Positions 7,518 to 16,428 of a stretch of DNA of 47,504 nucleotides are shown in pieces. Position numbers and translations under genes: made by a program. The DNA is from Rubrobacteraceae bacterium (GTDB lineage Bacteria > Actinomycetota > Rubrobacteria > Rubrobacterales > Rubrobacteraceae), in contig JAIMBO010000010.1 in assembly GCA_023511405.1 (NCBI GenBank), positions 1-47,504 on the forward strand, given 5' to 3'. The notes under the pieces are model-generated. The model saw only the letters and a program-made list of their open reading frames with translations. It was not told the origin of the DNA and did not search any database. Every line of letters starts with the position of its first letter. Position 1 is the first letter of the stretch.

Positions 7518-8607
7518 CTGAAACGTATCTCCTCTCGACCCGCCTGGGATTCAACCCCGTCGTCACCTCGTAGTTTATCGTGCCGCCGAGCCTCCCGAGC
7601 TCTTCGGCCCCAACCCTCTCCTCCCCCTGCTCGCCGAGGAGCACCACCTCGTCGCCCACCTCGACCTCTCCATCGGCCTCGAAGACGCACGCGTCCATCG
7701 TCACCCGTCCGAGCAGACGCCGCCTGCGGCCACGGATCAGAGCCACCCCCCTGCCCGAGAGCGCCCTCCGGTAACCGTCGGCGTACCCGACCGGCACGGT
7801 CGCAACCCACATCGTACGCTCCGCCCTGAAGGTGGCCCCGTAGGAGACGCACTCTCCGGCCCGGAGGCGTCTGATCCCGGCCACGTAGCTCTTGAGGGTC
7901 AGCGCCGGACGCAGGCCCTCGTCGGCGGGGTCGCCCGCGTCCCCGCGCGGGTGCAGCCCGTAGAGCGCCACCCCGGGCCGGACGCGATCGTAGCGCGCCT
8001 GCGGGTACCAGAGGGTGCCGGCGGAGTTGGCGGCGTGCACGAGGACGCCGCCGAACGGATGGGCCCCAAGCACCCGATCGAAGCGCCGGAGCTGCTCCCT
8101 GGTGAACTCCGGGTCCGAGTCGGCGCAGGAGAGGTGTGTGTAGACGCCCACCAGCCGCTCCCCGAGCACCCTGCGCGCCTCGCCCGCCTCCTCCGGACCA
8201 ACGCCCCACCGGTTCATGCCGGTATCGACCTCAAGATGCGCCCGCAAGCCGGGCAGGGAGGCGACGAGGCGTGCACCAGCGAGCGAGTGCACCGTCACTT
8301 CCAGCCGCAGCCTCCCGGCCTCCTTCAGCTCCCCGGGGAGGAGGTTCCCGAAGACGAGCACCGGGGCTCTTACCCCTCCCCCGCGCAGCTCGGCCCCCTC
8401 GGCGAGCGTCGCGACCGCGAGTGAATCCGCCCCGGCCTCGAGCGCCGCCCGCGCCACCGGCAGCGCCCCGTGGCCGTAGGCGTCGGCCTTGACGACCGCC
8501 ATCAGACGGGCACCCGCCGCCCGGCGCCGCAGCGTGCGGACGTTTCGCCTGATGGCTTCGAGGTCTATCTCGGCCCAGAGGCGGCCCGGGGCTCCCTCTC
8601 TCTCCAT
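7510..8607 (-). CDS. alr: Alanine racemase
   Basis: This PLP enzyme makes D-alanine for peptidoglycan. The 365-residue protein has the PLP-lysine motif VVKADAYGHG with K40, the CVSYGATF catalytic-tyrosine region and the C-terminal GRVTMDACVF motif, and its length is normal. The ATG at 8607 has GGAGG four bases upstream. It heads a minus-strand run that continues through the t6A genes, an arrangement also seen in other actinobacteria (alr-tsaE-tsaB-rimI), here with a membrane protein, an HD protein, PspC and a uracil-DNA glycosylase inserted. Confidence 0.96.
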   Translation of the reverse strand: MEREGAPGRLWAEIDLEAIRRNVRTLRRRAAGARLMAVVKADAYGHGALPVARAALEAGADSLAVATLAEGAELRGGGVRAPVLVFGNLLPGELKEAGRLRLEVTVHSLAGARLVASLPGLRAHLEVDTGMNRWGVGPEEAGEARRVLGERLVGVYTHLSCADSDPEFTREQLRRFDRVLGAHPFGGVLVHAANSAGTLWYPQARYDRVRPGVALYGLHPRGDAGDPADEGLRPALTLKSYVAGIRRLRAGECVSYGATFRAERTMWVATVPVGYADGYRRALSGRGVALIRGRRRRLLGRVTMDACVFEADGEVEVGDEVVLLGEQGEERVGAEELGRLGGTINYEVTTGLNPRRVERRYVSGV

Positions 8608-8799
8608 CGGTCCTCCATACTACAAAAGGAAGCTCGGCAGGACGCACGGAGTCTACTGTGCGTCCTCCCACACCTCAAGCCGGCCGGAGAGGGCGTCCCC
8701 GGACCGAGCGGCTAGAATAACCCCTCGTGGAACGAAGCGATCGGAGAATACCCCCGCAGCCTCTCGCAGGAGGGGCAGCCCCTTCATGGAGGGATGGGC

Positions 8800-9747
8800 A
8801 TGAGAGTACACCGTTCGGGAGCCGCTCCCGGAAAGATGACGCTTCTGCTCCTCGGGCTCTGCACGCTCGCCTTGGGCGTCGCGGGATGCTCTTCAGGAAA
8901 CTCCTCCAGTAGCCGGACATCCAGCACCGCCCCGTCGACCCATGTCTCTCCCGGCACCGGCCAGAAGACCCGGCCCGCGGCGCCACCTCTGGCCCTGAGG
9001 GCCTACCGGGCCACCACGCGGGAAGGGAGCGCCAGGGTCAGAATCGAGGAGGTCGAGCACGGGTTGCCGCTCCATCCCGGCCAGAAAGCGTCCCCGTCCA
9101 CCATAAGGATATCCGGCTCCGGCGCGGTCAGCTTCGCCGAAAGCCGGGCGAAGGTGAGCATAGGCACCTCCGGGGCCGGGCGCGCCGAGATCCGACAGAT
9201 CGGCTACACCATCTACGAGAAGCTACCGGCGAACGGTTCGTCCGGCCAGCGGGGACGGTGGGTGCGGCTGGACCTCCTCGAGCTCGCCGGAGGCCGCGGG
9301 GAGTACCTGGCCCAGCTCGCGAGCTCTCAACTCAACGACCCCGTCCACCAGCTCGCCTATCTGGAGGGTGTGATCCCCGCGAAGACCCGCAAGCTGGGGC
9401 GGGGGGAGGTGCGCGGGGTGACCACGACCCGCTACCGCATGGTCGTGGACCTCGACAGGGTGGCGAGGCAAAACCCCGCAGGACGAAAACTCTACGAAGA
9501 TCTCAAGAAGGACCTCGGCTCTTCGACGCTGCCGATCACGGTCTGGCTGGACGGTAAGGATCGTGTGCGCCGCTTCGAGGCCACCGTCCCGATAGAGATC
9601 CCGCGCACGAAGCCCGGGAAGGGCGTCGGGAGCGAACGGGGGAGGATCAGGATCTCCAACGAGTACTACGGCTTCGGAGCCCCGGTGAGCGTAAAAGCGC
9701 CCCCGAAAGATAAGACGACGAACGTGAAGATACCGACCTCCGGCTGA
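8800..9747 (+). CDS. Secreted lipoprotein of unknown function
   Basis: This 315-residue protein has a type II signal peptide: basic start, hydrophobic stretch LLLLGLCTLALGV and lipobox VAGC, with the cysteine as lipid anchor. A Ser/Thr/Pro-rich linker follows. The rest is beta-strand-rich, ending in a domain with LDGKDRVRRFEATVPIEI, reminiscent of the LppX/LprAFG-like or DUF-type lipoproteins of actinobacteria; this is a weak resemblance. The ATG at 8800 has GGAGG seven bases upstream; an ATG at 8794 is too close to that site. It lies one base upstream of the AbrB transporter gene, so the two are probably cotranscribed. Confidence 0.8.
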   Translation: MRVHRSGAAPGKMTLLLLGLCTLALGVAGCSSGNSSSSRTSSTAPSTHVSPGTGQKTRPAAPPLALRAYRATTREGSARVRIEEVEHGLPLHPGQKASPSTIRISGSGAVSFAESRAKVSIGTSGAGRAEIRQIGYTIYEKLPANGSSGQRGRWVRLDLLELAGGRGEYLAQLASSQLNDPVHQLAYLEGVIPAKTRKLGRGEVRGVTTTRYRMVVDLDRVARQNPAGRKLYEDLKKDLGSSTLPITVWLDGKDRVRRFEATVPIEIPRTKPGKGVGSERGRIRISNEYYGFGAPVSVKAPPKDKTTNVKIPTSG

Positions 9748-9748
9748 G

Positions 9749-10828
9749 ATGCCCGGCGCCGGGGCCCTCCGGAGATCCTGCACCTGGATCGCACTGCTCG
9801 CGAGCGCCGCCTGCGCCGGGTTCCTCGGGGAACACGCCGGCGTTCCGGCGGCCTGGCTGGTCGGCCCGATGCTCGTCGCGATAGCATTCGCGCTGGCGAG
9901 CAGGAAGCGCTTCGAGATGCCCCGGGGCACGAGAACGTTCTCCCAGGCCGTCATAGGCACGCTGCTGGCCTCCACCTTCCGTCCATCGTCCCTTCCCGTG
10001 CTCGCCGACGACTGGCTGCCGGTCTCGCTGGTGCTCGCCGGCACCCTGCTCGCGAGCCTGGCCTCGGGTCTGGTGCTCGCCCGGCTCACCTCGCTCGACG
10101 GGCAGACGGCCTCCCTGGGGACGCTCCCGGGAGCCGCCTCCGGCATGCTGGCGATGAGCCCCTCGCTCGGGGCCGACAGCCGGCTGGTGGCCCTGATGCA
10201 GTATGTCCGGGTCGTGGTGGTCGTGCTCTCGGCCACGCTCATCGCCCACTTCGGCCTGATGCCAGGAGGCTCGGGCGGCCCTTCGAGCGGGGGCCTCCCG
10301 ACCGGCCTCTCCCCCCACACCACGCCCGCAGACTACGCCCTGAGCGCCCTGGCGGCCGTGGTGGGTACCTGGATCGGTCGCAGGCTGCACCTCCCGGCGG
10401 GCGCCCTCGTAGGCCCGCTGATCCTCGGGGCGCTGGCGAGCGGGTTCGGGCTCTTCCATCCCGTCCTTCCCCCCGGCGTCCCGCAGACCGCCTACGTCGC
10501 GCTCGGGCTCTACGTCGGGCTCCTCTTCGACCGCGATTCGCTCGAGCACGCAGCGCACGTGCTGCCGGCCGTCCTCGCCTCGATGGTCCTGCTCATGGCC
10601 GTCTGCGCCGGGCTCGGGCTCGTCCTCTCCGCTTTCACCCCGGCCGACCCCTTCACCGCCTACCTCGCGACCACCCCCGGCGGGATAGATTCCGTCTCGA
10701 TCATCGCGCTCGGAGGTGGAGCGGACGTCTCGCTGGTCCTCGCGGTGCAGATGCTCCGCGTCTTCGCCGTGGTGTTGCTCGGGCCACCGCTCGCCCGCAG
10801 GATGGCGCGCCTCGCGAACCGCGGCTGA
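9749..10828 (+). CDS. AbrB-family membrane transporter
   Basis: This 359-residue hydrophobic protein is built of two similar halves, each with a GxPAAWLVGPML-like element (GVPAAWLVGPMLVAIAF near residue 30; LPAGALVGPLILGAL in the second half). That is the AbrB duplication family (PF05145), often misnamed ammonia monooxygenase. The motif LGTLPGAASGMLAMS and the C-terminal TTPGGIDSVSIIAL are typical. About ten membrane helices are expected. The substrate is unknown. It follows the lipoprotein gene by one base. Confidence 0.85.
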   Translation: MPGAGALRRSCTWIALLASAACAGFLGEHAGVPAAWLVGPMLVAIAFALASRKRFEMPRGTRTFSQAVIGTLLASTFRPSSLPVLADDWLPVSLVLAGTLLASLASGLVLARLTSLDGQTASLGTLPGAASGMLAMSPSLGADSRLVALMQYVRVVVVVLSATLIAHFGLMPGGSGGPSSGGLPTGLSPHTTPADYALSALAAVVGTWIGRRLHLPAGALVGPLILGALASGFGLFHPVLPPGVPQTAYVALGLYVGLLFDRDSLEHAAHVLPAVLASMVLLMAVCAGLGLVLSAFTPADPFTAYLATTPGGIDSVSIIALGGGADVSLVLAVQMLRVFAVVLLGPPLARRMARLANRG

Positions 10829-10832
10829 CGAA

Positions 10833-11776
10833 TCAGAGTCCGAAGAGTCCTTCGGCGTTCCGGTGCGCGATCTTCGCGTACTCCTGCGGACCGAACCCGA
10901 GCCCTTCCAGGAAGCGACGTCCCTCCGCGCTCGACGCGAACGGGTAGTCGACGGAGAAGAGGATTCTTTCGGCGCCGAACTCTTCCATCGCGGTCCGGAA
11001 GGGGGCCTCGAAGAAGAACCCGCTGATCGAGAGCCAGAGGTTGTGCCTCAAGTACCAGGAGGGTTGCCTCTTCAATCCCGTCACCTCCGGGGAGAGCCGG
11101 GCGTCGACCCGCCGCAGCATGAAGGGCAGCGCCTCCCCGAGATGCCCCACGACCACCCTGAGATCCGGCAGCCGCTCGAAGACCCCCGAGAGGACGAGCC
11201 GCAGCGCGTGCAGCCCGGTCTCCACGTGCCAGCCCCAGGCCGATGTCGCGAGCGCACCGTCCACCTCCGGCGAGATCCCCGAGTAGTACGCCCGCCTGAC
11301 TACATCCGGAGGCGGGGTCGGATGCAGGTAGATCGGGACCCCAGGTGGGCCGCGAGCTCGAGCAGCGGCCGGAACTCCGGCGCGTCGAGGAAGCGCCCGC
11401 GGGTGTGCCCGTTGACGACCGCTCCCCTGAAACCGAGCTCGCGCACCGCCCGCTCCAGCTCCGCACAGGCCGCCTCCGGGTCCGGGGTGGGAAGGGCGGC
11501 GAGGCCGGCGAAGCGGTCCGGGTGGCGAAAGACCGCCTCAGCGAGCACCTCGTTCGCCCGGCGCACGAGCGGGACGGCCCTTTTCGCCTCCAGCTGCTGC
11601 CCACCGGGGGCGGCGAGCGAGATGACCTGCAAGTCGACGCCCCCCGCGTCCATGTCCTCGATCCGCCTCTCGCCGAGGTCGAGGAGCCTCTCCGATGGAT
11701 AGCCCGGTCCTCCGATACCGTCCGCCTCCAGCAGCTCCCCGGTGGCAAAGTGCTCCTCCACCGCGATGACCCTCAT
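10833..11776 (-). pseudogene. Amidohydrolase (PF04909, TIM-barrel), split by a 1-base frameshift
   Basis: The N-terminal part (11776 to about 11340) reads MRVIAVEEHFATGELL and ends at LLELAAHLG, then falls out of frame. The C-terminal part reads VPIYLHPTPPPDVVRRAYYSG into GWHVETGLHALRLVLSG, VVVGHLGEALPFML and ILFSVDYPFASS. Both halves match one amidohydrolase/decarboxylase-like protein of about 315 residues. Inserting one base in the four-C run at 11339-11342 restores a single frame. Either the gene is broken or the run was misread. The ATG overlaps the coxS stop (ATGA), so it is the last gene of the molybdenum hydroxylase operon and may act on the same compound. Confidence 0.8.
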
Positions 11777-12246
11777 CGCCCCATCTCCTCCGCCGCCCGC
11801 AGGGCCGCCCTCCGGATGCCTTCGTAGCCGGTACACCGGCACAGGTTCGAGGTGAGAAGCTCCCGCAGACGCTCCTCGTCGCGGAAGACGCCGGGATCCC
11901 TCTCGAGCGCCGCGGCGAGCAGCATCAGGAACCCCGGCGTGCAGAAGCCGCACTGCAAGGCGTGCTCGGCTCGGAAGGCCCGCTGCAGCGGGTGCTCGGC
12001 CCCGTTTCCAGAGGCGAGCCCCTCGACGGTCCTCACCCGGCCCCCGTCCGCCTGCGCGGCGAACATCAGGCACGACCGTACGGCATCGCCGTCGAAGATC
12101 ACGGTGCAAGCCCCACAGACCCCGTGCTCGCACCCGAGGTGGGTCCCGGTGAGACCGAGCTCCTCCCGCAGGACGTCGGCGAGCGTGCGGCGCGGCTCGA
12201 CCTCCAGGGCCCGCCTCTCCCCGTTCACCTCCATCTCGATCCTCAC
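11773..12246 (-). CDS. Molybdenum hydroxylase small subunit, 2x[2Fe-2S] (CoxS type)
   Basis: This 157-residue iron-sulfur subunit passes electrons from the molybdenum centre to FAD. The N-terminal plant-ferredoxin cluster is bound by C39, C44, C47 and C59 (GCEHGVCGACTV). The C-terminal cluster is bound by C99, C102, C136 and C138 (CGFCTPG and NLCRCTGY). The start is GTG at 12246, overlapping the coxM stop (GTGA); an ATG at 12234 is an alternative. Order and overlaps with the FAD and molybdenum subunits define one operon. Confidence 0.93.
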   Translation of the reverse strand: MRIEMEVNGERRALEVEPRRTLADVLREELGLTGTHLGCEHGVCGACTVIFDGDAVRSCLMFAAQADGGRVRTVEGLASGNGAEHPLQRAFRAEHALQCGFCTPGFLMLLAAALERDPGVFRDEERLRELLTSNLCRCTGYEGIRRAALRAAEEMGR

Positions 12247-13115
12247 GAGTTCACCTCCAGGTCCTCCACCGCCCGTTCGAGCGCCCGGCGCACCAGCACC
12301 CCGGCGGCGTGGCGTCTGTACTCCACCCCCGCGTGCGGCTCCGGGACCGGGTCGGCCTCGAGGGCGGCGCGCCTCTCCGCCTCGGCGAACGTCTCGTCCG
12401 ACGGTGGGTTCCCGGCGAGCGCCTCCTCCGCCCCTCTCGCCCTCAGCGGGCGGTCCGCGGCCCCGGCGAGGGCGATGCGGGAGGAGGTGATGACGCCTCC
12501 CTCGACGGTGATCGCGGCGAGCGCCGCCACGAGCGCGAAGCTCGCCTTGGTCCGACGCAGCTCGACGAAGCCCGCGCCGCTGCCCTCCCCGAGAAGCGGC
12601 AGGCGCACACCCGTGATCATCTCCCCCGGCCGGCGGGCGGTCGCGAACGGCCCCCGGAAGAACTCCCCGGCGCGAACCGTCCGCACGCCCTCCGGGCCGG
12701 CCAGCTCCAGGCGGGCGTCCAGGGCGACGGCCACGGCGGGCCACTCGGCGGCCGGATGGGCGTAGGCCAGGCTCCCGACCATCGTCCCCCGCGCCCGGAT
12801 CGGGGGGTGGGCGATGTGGCGGCTCACCCGCTCGAGCAGCCGGCCCAGGGGGTCACGCGCGACCGGTTCCTCGAAATCGCGGTGGCGGGCGAGCGCACCG
12901 ACCCGTAGCTCACCGCCCTCGACCTCTATCCCATCGAGGTCGGGGACGTGGTTTATGTCCACGAGCAGCGCCGGGCGTTCGCGCCGGTAGTTCATCTCCA
13001 GCACCAGGCTCTGTCCGCCGGCGAGTACGCGCGCCTGGGAGGGGCGCTCCGCGAGCGCGGATACGGCCTCCCGCACGCTGCGTGCGACCAGGTAGTCGAA
13101 AGGTGCGGGCTTCAC
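12243..13115 (-). CDS. Molybdenum hydroxylase FAD-binding subunit (CoxM type)
   Basis: This 290-residue medium subunit of a xanthine dehydrogenase/CO dehydrogenase-family enzyme carries FAD. Motifs seen are AGGQSLVLEM (FAD pyrophosphate loop) and GTMVGSLAYAHPAAEWPA, the second FAD motif, where TIGG is replaced by TMVG. The C-terminal CoxM domain is present. The ATG overlaps the coxL stop (ATGA) and its own stop overlaps coxS, so the order is coxL-coxM-coxS. Confidence 0.92.
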   Translation of the reverse strand: MKPAPFDYLVARSVREAVSALAERPSQARVLAGGQSLVLEMNYRRERPALLVDINHVPDLDGIEVEGGELRVGALARHRDFEEPVARDPLGRLLERVSRHIAHPPIRARGTMVGSLAYAHPAAEWPAVAVALDARLELAGPEGVRTVRAGEFFRGPFATARRPGEMITGVRLPLLGEGSGAGFVELRRTKASFALVAALAAITVEGGVITSSRIALAGAADRPLRARGAEEALAGNPPSDETFAEAERRAALEADPVPEPHAGVEYRRHAAGVLVRRALERAVEDLEVNS

Positions 13116-15376
13116 TTCCCTACCCCCTCCCGGACCCCCGTCTTCATCCAGCAGGCCTGCGGCGTCAGCGGCATCTGGAGCCCGTCGGGGTGGCCGAGGG
13201 CGTCCGCGACGGCGTTCACCACCGCCGGGGGCGCACCGATGGACCCGGACTCTCCAACTCCCTTCGCGCCGAGAGGGGTGTTCGGGTTCGGGGTCTCCAT
13301 CTCGACCGTGCGGACTGATGGAAGCTCGGAGAAGGTCGGAAGCAGGTAGTCGAGGAGGCCGTGGTCCACGAGCGGCCGCCCCCGCGCGTCGTAGGGCACC
13401 TCCTCGTAGAGCGCCTGCCCGAGACCCTGCATCAGGGAGCCGTAGATCTGACCATCCACCACGAGCGGGTTGACGACGACCCCACAGTCGTCGGCGGCGA
13501 CGAGCCGCAGGACGCGCACGACGCCGAGCTCGGGATCGACCTCGACCACGGCGACGTAGCAGCCGTAGGGGAAGGACTGCGGCGGCTCGAAGTCCTCCTC
13601 CACCCGCAGCGCCCCGGTCCTGGAGGCGAGACGGACGAGGTCCATCTCCTCCTCCCCGGCACGCAGGATACCCTCCTGGTAGGAGACCTCCTCGACGGAG
13701 ACGCCGCAGAGGTCGGCCATCCTGCGCCGGGCCTCCTCGACGAGCCGGAGCGAGGCGCGGTGGAGCGCCGCCCCTCCGACCTGCATCGAACGGCTCGCGT
13801 AGGAGCCCACACCGCGGGGAACGGCGGCGGTGTCGGCTTCGACGACCCTGATCCTCCCCACCTCCACCCCTAGGACCGAGGCGACGACCTGGGCGAAGGT
13901 CGTCTCGTGTCCCTGCCCGGTCGAGGAGGCGCCGGAGAGGGCCAGGATCTCCCCGTCGGGACGGACCTCGACCGCGCCGTACTCACCCATCACCCCGGCG
14001 CTCTCCACGTAGCAGCAGATCCCGACGCCGAGCGGAGGCCCGCCCTCCCTCCGGCGGCGCTCCTGCTCGGCGCGCCAGCCCCCGTAGTCCGCGGCCTCGA
14101 GCGCCTTCTCGAGCGCCGCCGGGTAGTCGCCGCTGTCGTAGCGGGCCCCGACCGGCGTCTCGTGAGGAAGCTCTCCGGGGTGGATCATGTTCAGTCGCCT
14201 CACCTCCGCCGGGTCCTCCCCGAGCCTGGCGGCGAGGAGATCGACCGTGCGCTCGACGGCGTAGGCGGCCTCGGGCCGGCCCGCGCCGCGGTAGGGGGCG
14301 GTCGGGGTGGTGTTGGTCACGACGGCGCGCGCCCTGGCATGGATGCGGGGAATGCGGTAGACGCCGGAGAGGAGCCTGAGCATGTTGAAGATGGGCGCCA
14401 CCCCGTAGTGCGGGTAGGCCCCGGTGCTCGCGTCGGCCTCGACCTCCAGCGCGAGCATCCTGCCGTCGCGGTCGGCGGCGAGCCGGACCCTCTGGTTCTG
14501 CCCCCGCCCGTGCACGGCGGCGGTCAGCGCCTCCGTCCGGTCCTCGACCCAGCGCACCGGACGCCCGAGCCGCAGCGCCAGGTGGACCACGGCGAGGTAC
14601 TCCGGGAAGGTCTCGCTCTTCCCGCCGAACGCCCCGCCGACGTCCGGGACGACGACCCGAACCTTCTCCTGCGGGATACCGAACAGCTCGGAGAGGTCCC
14701 TTCTCAGCCGGTGGGGGGCCTGGTGCGAAACCCACACCGTGAGGGTGCCGCCCTCCCCGGGCTCGGCCAGGATCGCGCGCGCCTCGATCGAGGCGTGTGA
14801 GAGCGGCGGTATGCGGTAGGATGCCTCGACGACCACCGGGGCTTCGCTCCAGAGATCCTCCCCGACAGGCTCCCCTGCCTCCCATTCACCCACGACGTTG
14901 GAGAGCCCCTCGAAGAGCTCCGGCGCCGAGGTGGAGGCCGCCTCCGTCGGGTCGATGACGCAGGGAAGCTCTTCGATCGCGACCCCGGCGGCCTCCACCC
15001 CGTCCTCGGCCGCGTACCGGTCCCCGGCGAGGACGACGGCGATGGTCTGACCGAAGAATCGCACCCTTTCCCGCGCGAGCGCCGGCCACTCCCTGCCTTC
15101 GAGCACGTCGGACTGAAAGAGCGGCCGTGCCGCCGGGAGGTCGGGCAGATCCTCCGCCGAGTATGCCCCGACGACCCCCGGCACCGCCCGCGCGGCGTCG
15201 AGGTCCACCCCCTCGAGCCGCCCGTGCGCGACGTGGCTGCGGACGAAGGCCGCCTCCAGGCAACCTTCGGGCCTCATGTCCGCGACGTAGGTTCCCTCAC
15301 CGCGCACCAGCCGCCCGTCCTCGATCCGGACGACCCGGCGTCCGACGTAACTCCCTCCATCCCGCTCCGGACCCAA
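13112..15376 (-). CDS. Molybdenum hydroxylase large subunit (xanthine dehydrogenase/CoxL family)
   Basis: This 754-residue molybdopterin-cytosine-dinucleotide subunit has GGAFGGKSETFPEY (247-260) and the active-site loop PYRGAGRPEA (361-370), the pattern of form II/CoxL-like enzymes rather than the CSFR loop of true form I CO dehydrogenase. The C-terminal GAKGVGESGSIGAPPAVVNA contains the catalytic Glu. The substrate cannot be read from sequence; the linked amidohydrolase suggests an aromatic or heterocyclic compound, which is inference. The start appears to be TTG at 15376, with a G-rich Shine-Dalgarno-like run upstream. Confidence 0.9.
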   Translation of the reverse strand: MGPERDGGSYVGRRVVRIEDGRLVRGEGTYVADMRPEGCLEAAFVRSHVAHGRLEGVDLDAARAVPGVVGAYSAEDLPDLPAARPLFQSDVLEGREWPALARERVRFFGQTIAVVLAGDRYAAEDGVEAAGVAIEELPCVIDPTEAASTSAPELFEGLSNVVGEWEAGEPVGEDLWSEAPVVVEASYRIPPLSHASIEARAILAEPGEGGTLTVWVSHQAPHRLRRDLSELFGIPQEKVRVVVPDVGGAFGGKSETFPEYLAVVHLALRLGRPVRWVEDRTEALTAAVHGRGQNQRVRLAADRDGRMLALEVEADASTGAYPHYGVAPIFNMLRLLSGVYRIPRIHARARAVVTNTTPTAPYRGAGRPEAAYAVERTVDLLAARLGEDPAEVRRLNMIHPGELPHETPVGARYDSGDYPAALEKALEAADYGGWRAEQERRRREGGPPLGVGICCYVESAGVMGEYGAVEVRPDGEILALSGASSTGQGHETTFAQVVASVLGVEVGRIRVVEADTAAVPRGVGSYASRSMQVGGAALHRASLRLVEEARRRMADLCGVSVEEVSYQEGILRAGEEEMDLVRLASRTGALRVEEDFEPPQSFPYGCYVAVVEVDPELGVVRVLRLVAADDCGVVVNPLVVDGQIYGSLMQGLGQALYEEVPYDARGRPLVDHGLLDYLLPTFSELPSVRTVEMETPNPNTPLGAKGVGESGSIGAPPAVVNAVADALGHPDGLQMPLTPQACWMKTGVREGVGK

Positions 15377-15554
15377 AACGAACCCCCGTTCTGCAAAATC
15401 ACCTTCGCAAACCGCCCGCGGGGAGCCAGACCCCGTGCGGGCATACCCCTTTTTGTATACCCGTATTTCCCACCCGATCCACCCTTTCGGCGGGGCCGGA
15501 GATGGTCTAGAATCCGGCCAAGTATCGCGGCGAACAAGGGGAGGATGGCACGCG

Positions 15555-15782
15555 ATGTTGAGAGAAGGAGACCGCGTCGTGGTGGTCTACCGCGAGGACG
15601 CGCCGCTGACGTGGAGGTACGCCGGCCGCGAGGGGAGGGTCGTGAGGGTCATCCCCACGACGCTCCACGAGGAAGCGTTCTACGTCGAGATAGACGGCAA
15701 CACCTCGATACACACGGCCTTCAGGGAGAGGGAGGTGCAGCCGGCCGAGGAGCTTCGGACCGCATCCCGGCTCGGAGCGTAG
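15555..15782 (+). CDS. Small conserved-looking protein, function unknown
   Basis: This 75-residue soluble protein, MLREGDRVVVVYREDAPLTW onwards, is strongly beta-stranded. It looks like a small SH3/KOW-like barrel (GDRVVVVY, GREGRVVRVIP, EEAFYVEIDG). No family is named with confidence. GGGGAGG lies about ten bases before the ATG. A possible -10 TAGAAT (15508-15513) is upstream, but the -35 is weak. It is convergent with pcp, with four bases between the stop codons. Confidence 0.65.
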   Translation: MLREGDRVVVVYREDAPLTWRYAGREGRVVRVIPTTLHEEAFYVEIDGNTSIHTAFREREVQPAEELRTASRLGA

Positions 15783-15786
15783 CGGG

Positions 15787-16428
15787 TCAGGGTCGGGGGA
15801 CACCCGCTCTCAGCACGACCTCGATGGCGACGCCAAGGGCCTCTTGCATCATCTCGAAGGGCAGGCTCGGCAGCAGAGGGTTCTCAAGCGCCAGCTCCGT
15901 CGAGGCCGGGAAGTGTATGAAACCGGCCAGGGTGGGGAGGTCCTCGCTCCTTACGTGATCGAGCAGCGCGTAGAGCGTGTTGTTGCAGATGTAGGTTCCG
16001 GCGGTGTTCGAGACGTAGGAGGGGATCCCTCGGGAGAGCAACGCCTCCGAGATACTGCGGCAGGGTAGCGTCGAGAAGAGGGCGTCGGGACCGTCGGGGG
16101 TTACGGGTTCGTCCCGCGGCGCCCGCCCGCGGTTGTCCGGCAGGGAGCGTCCCGGAGCGGTATCCTTGACGTTCAAGCCGACGCGCTCCGGGGTTATGGC
16201 GGTTCTGCCGGGGGCGAGCCCGCAGGCGATCACCGCGTCGGGACGGAGGCGGTCCACCTCCCCGATCAGGATCTCCGCGCACCGGTCGTACTCGACCGGG
16301 AGCACGATGGAGGATACCTCCACGCCCTCGAGCCCGAGTCCCGGCGCCTGCTCGGCGAGATCCCGGGTGGGGTTGTGCCCGAGGTCGCCGTACGGCTCGA
16401 AACCGGATACGAGTATCTTCCGTGCCAC
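15787..16428 (-). CDS. pcp: Pyroglutamyl (pyrrolidone-carboxylate) peptidase
   Basis: This 213-residue cysteine peptidase (family C15) removes N-terminal pyroglutamate. It starts MARKILVSGFEPYGDLGHNP. The catalytic triad is visible: E81 in TPERVGLNV, C148 in SNTAGTYICNN and H172 in GFIHFPAS. The GTG start at 16428 shares a base with the stop of the upstream MFS gene (TAGTG) and has GAGGAAAGG upstream, so the two are translationally coupled. Length is normal for the family. Confidence 0.94.
   Translation of the reverse strand: MARKILVSGFEPYGDLGHNPTRDLAEQAPGLGLEGVEVSSIVLPVEYDRCAEILIGEVDRLRPDAVIACGLAPGRTAITPERVGLNVKDTAPGRSLPDNRGRAPRDEPVTPDGPDALFSTLPCRSISEALLSRGIPSYVSNTAGTYICNNTLYALLDHVRSEDLPTLAGFIHFPASTELALENPLLPSLPFEMMQEALGVAIEVVLRAGVPRP

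Noticed and set aside
15377-15554. Direct repeats GGGTATAC/GGGTATGC upstream of coxL
   Set aside because: Too short and imperfect to call an operator, and no paired promoter elements could be placed.
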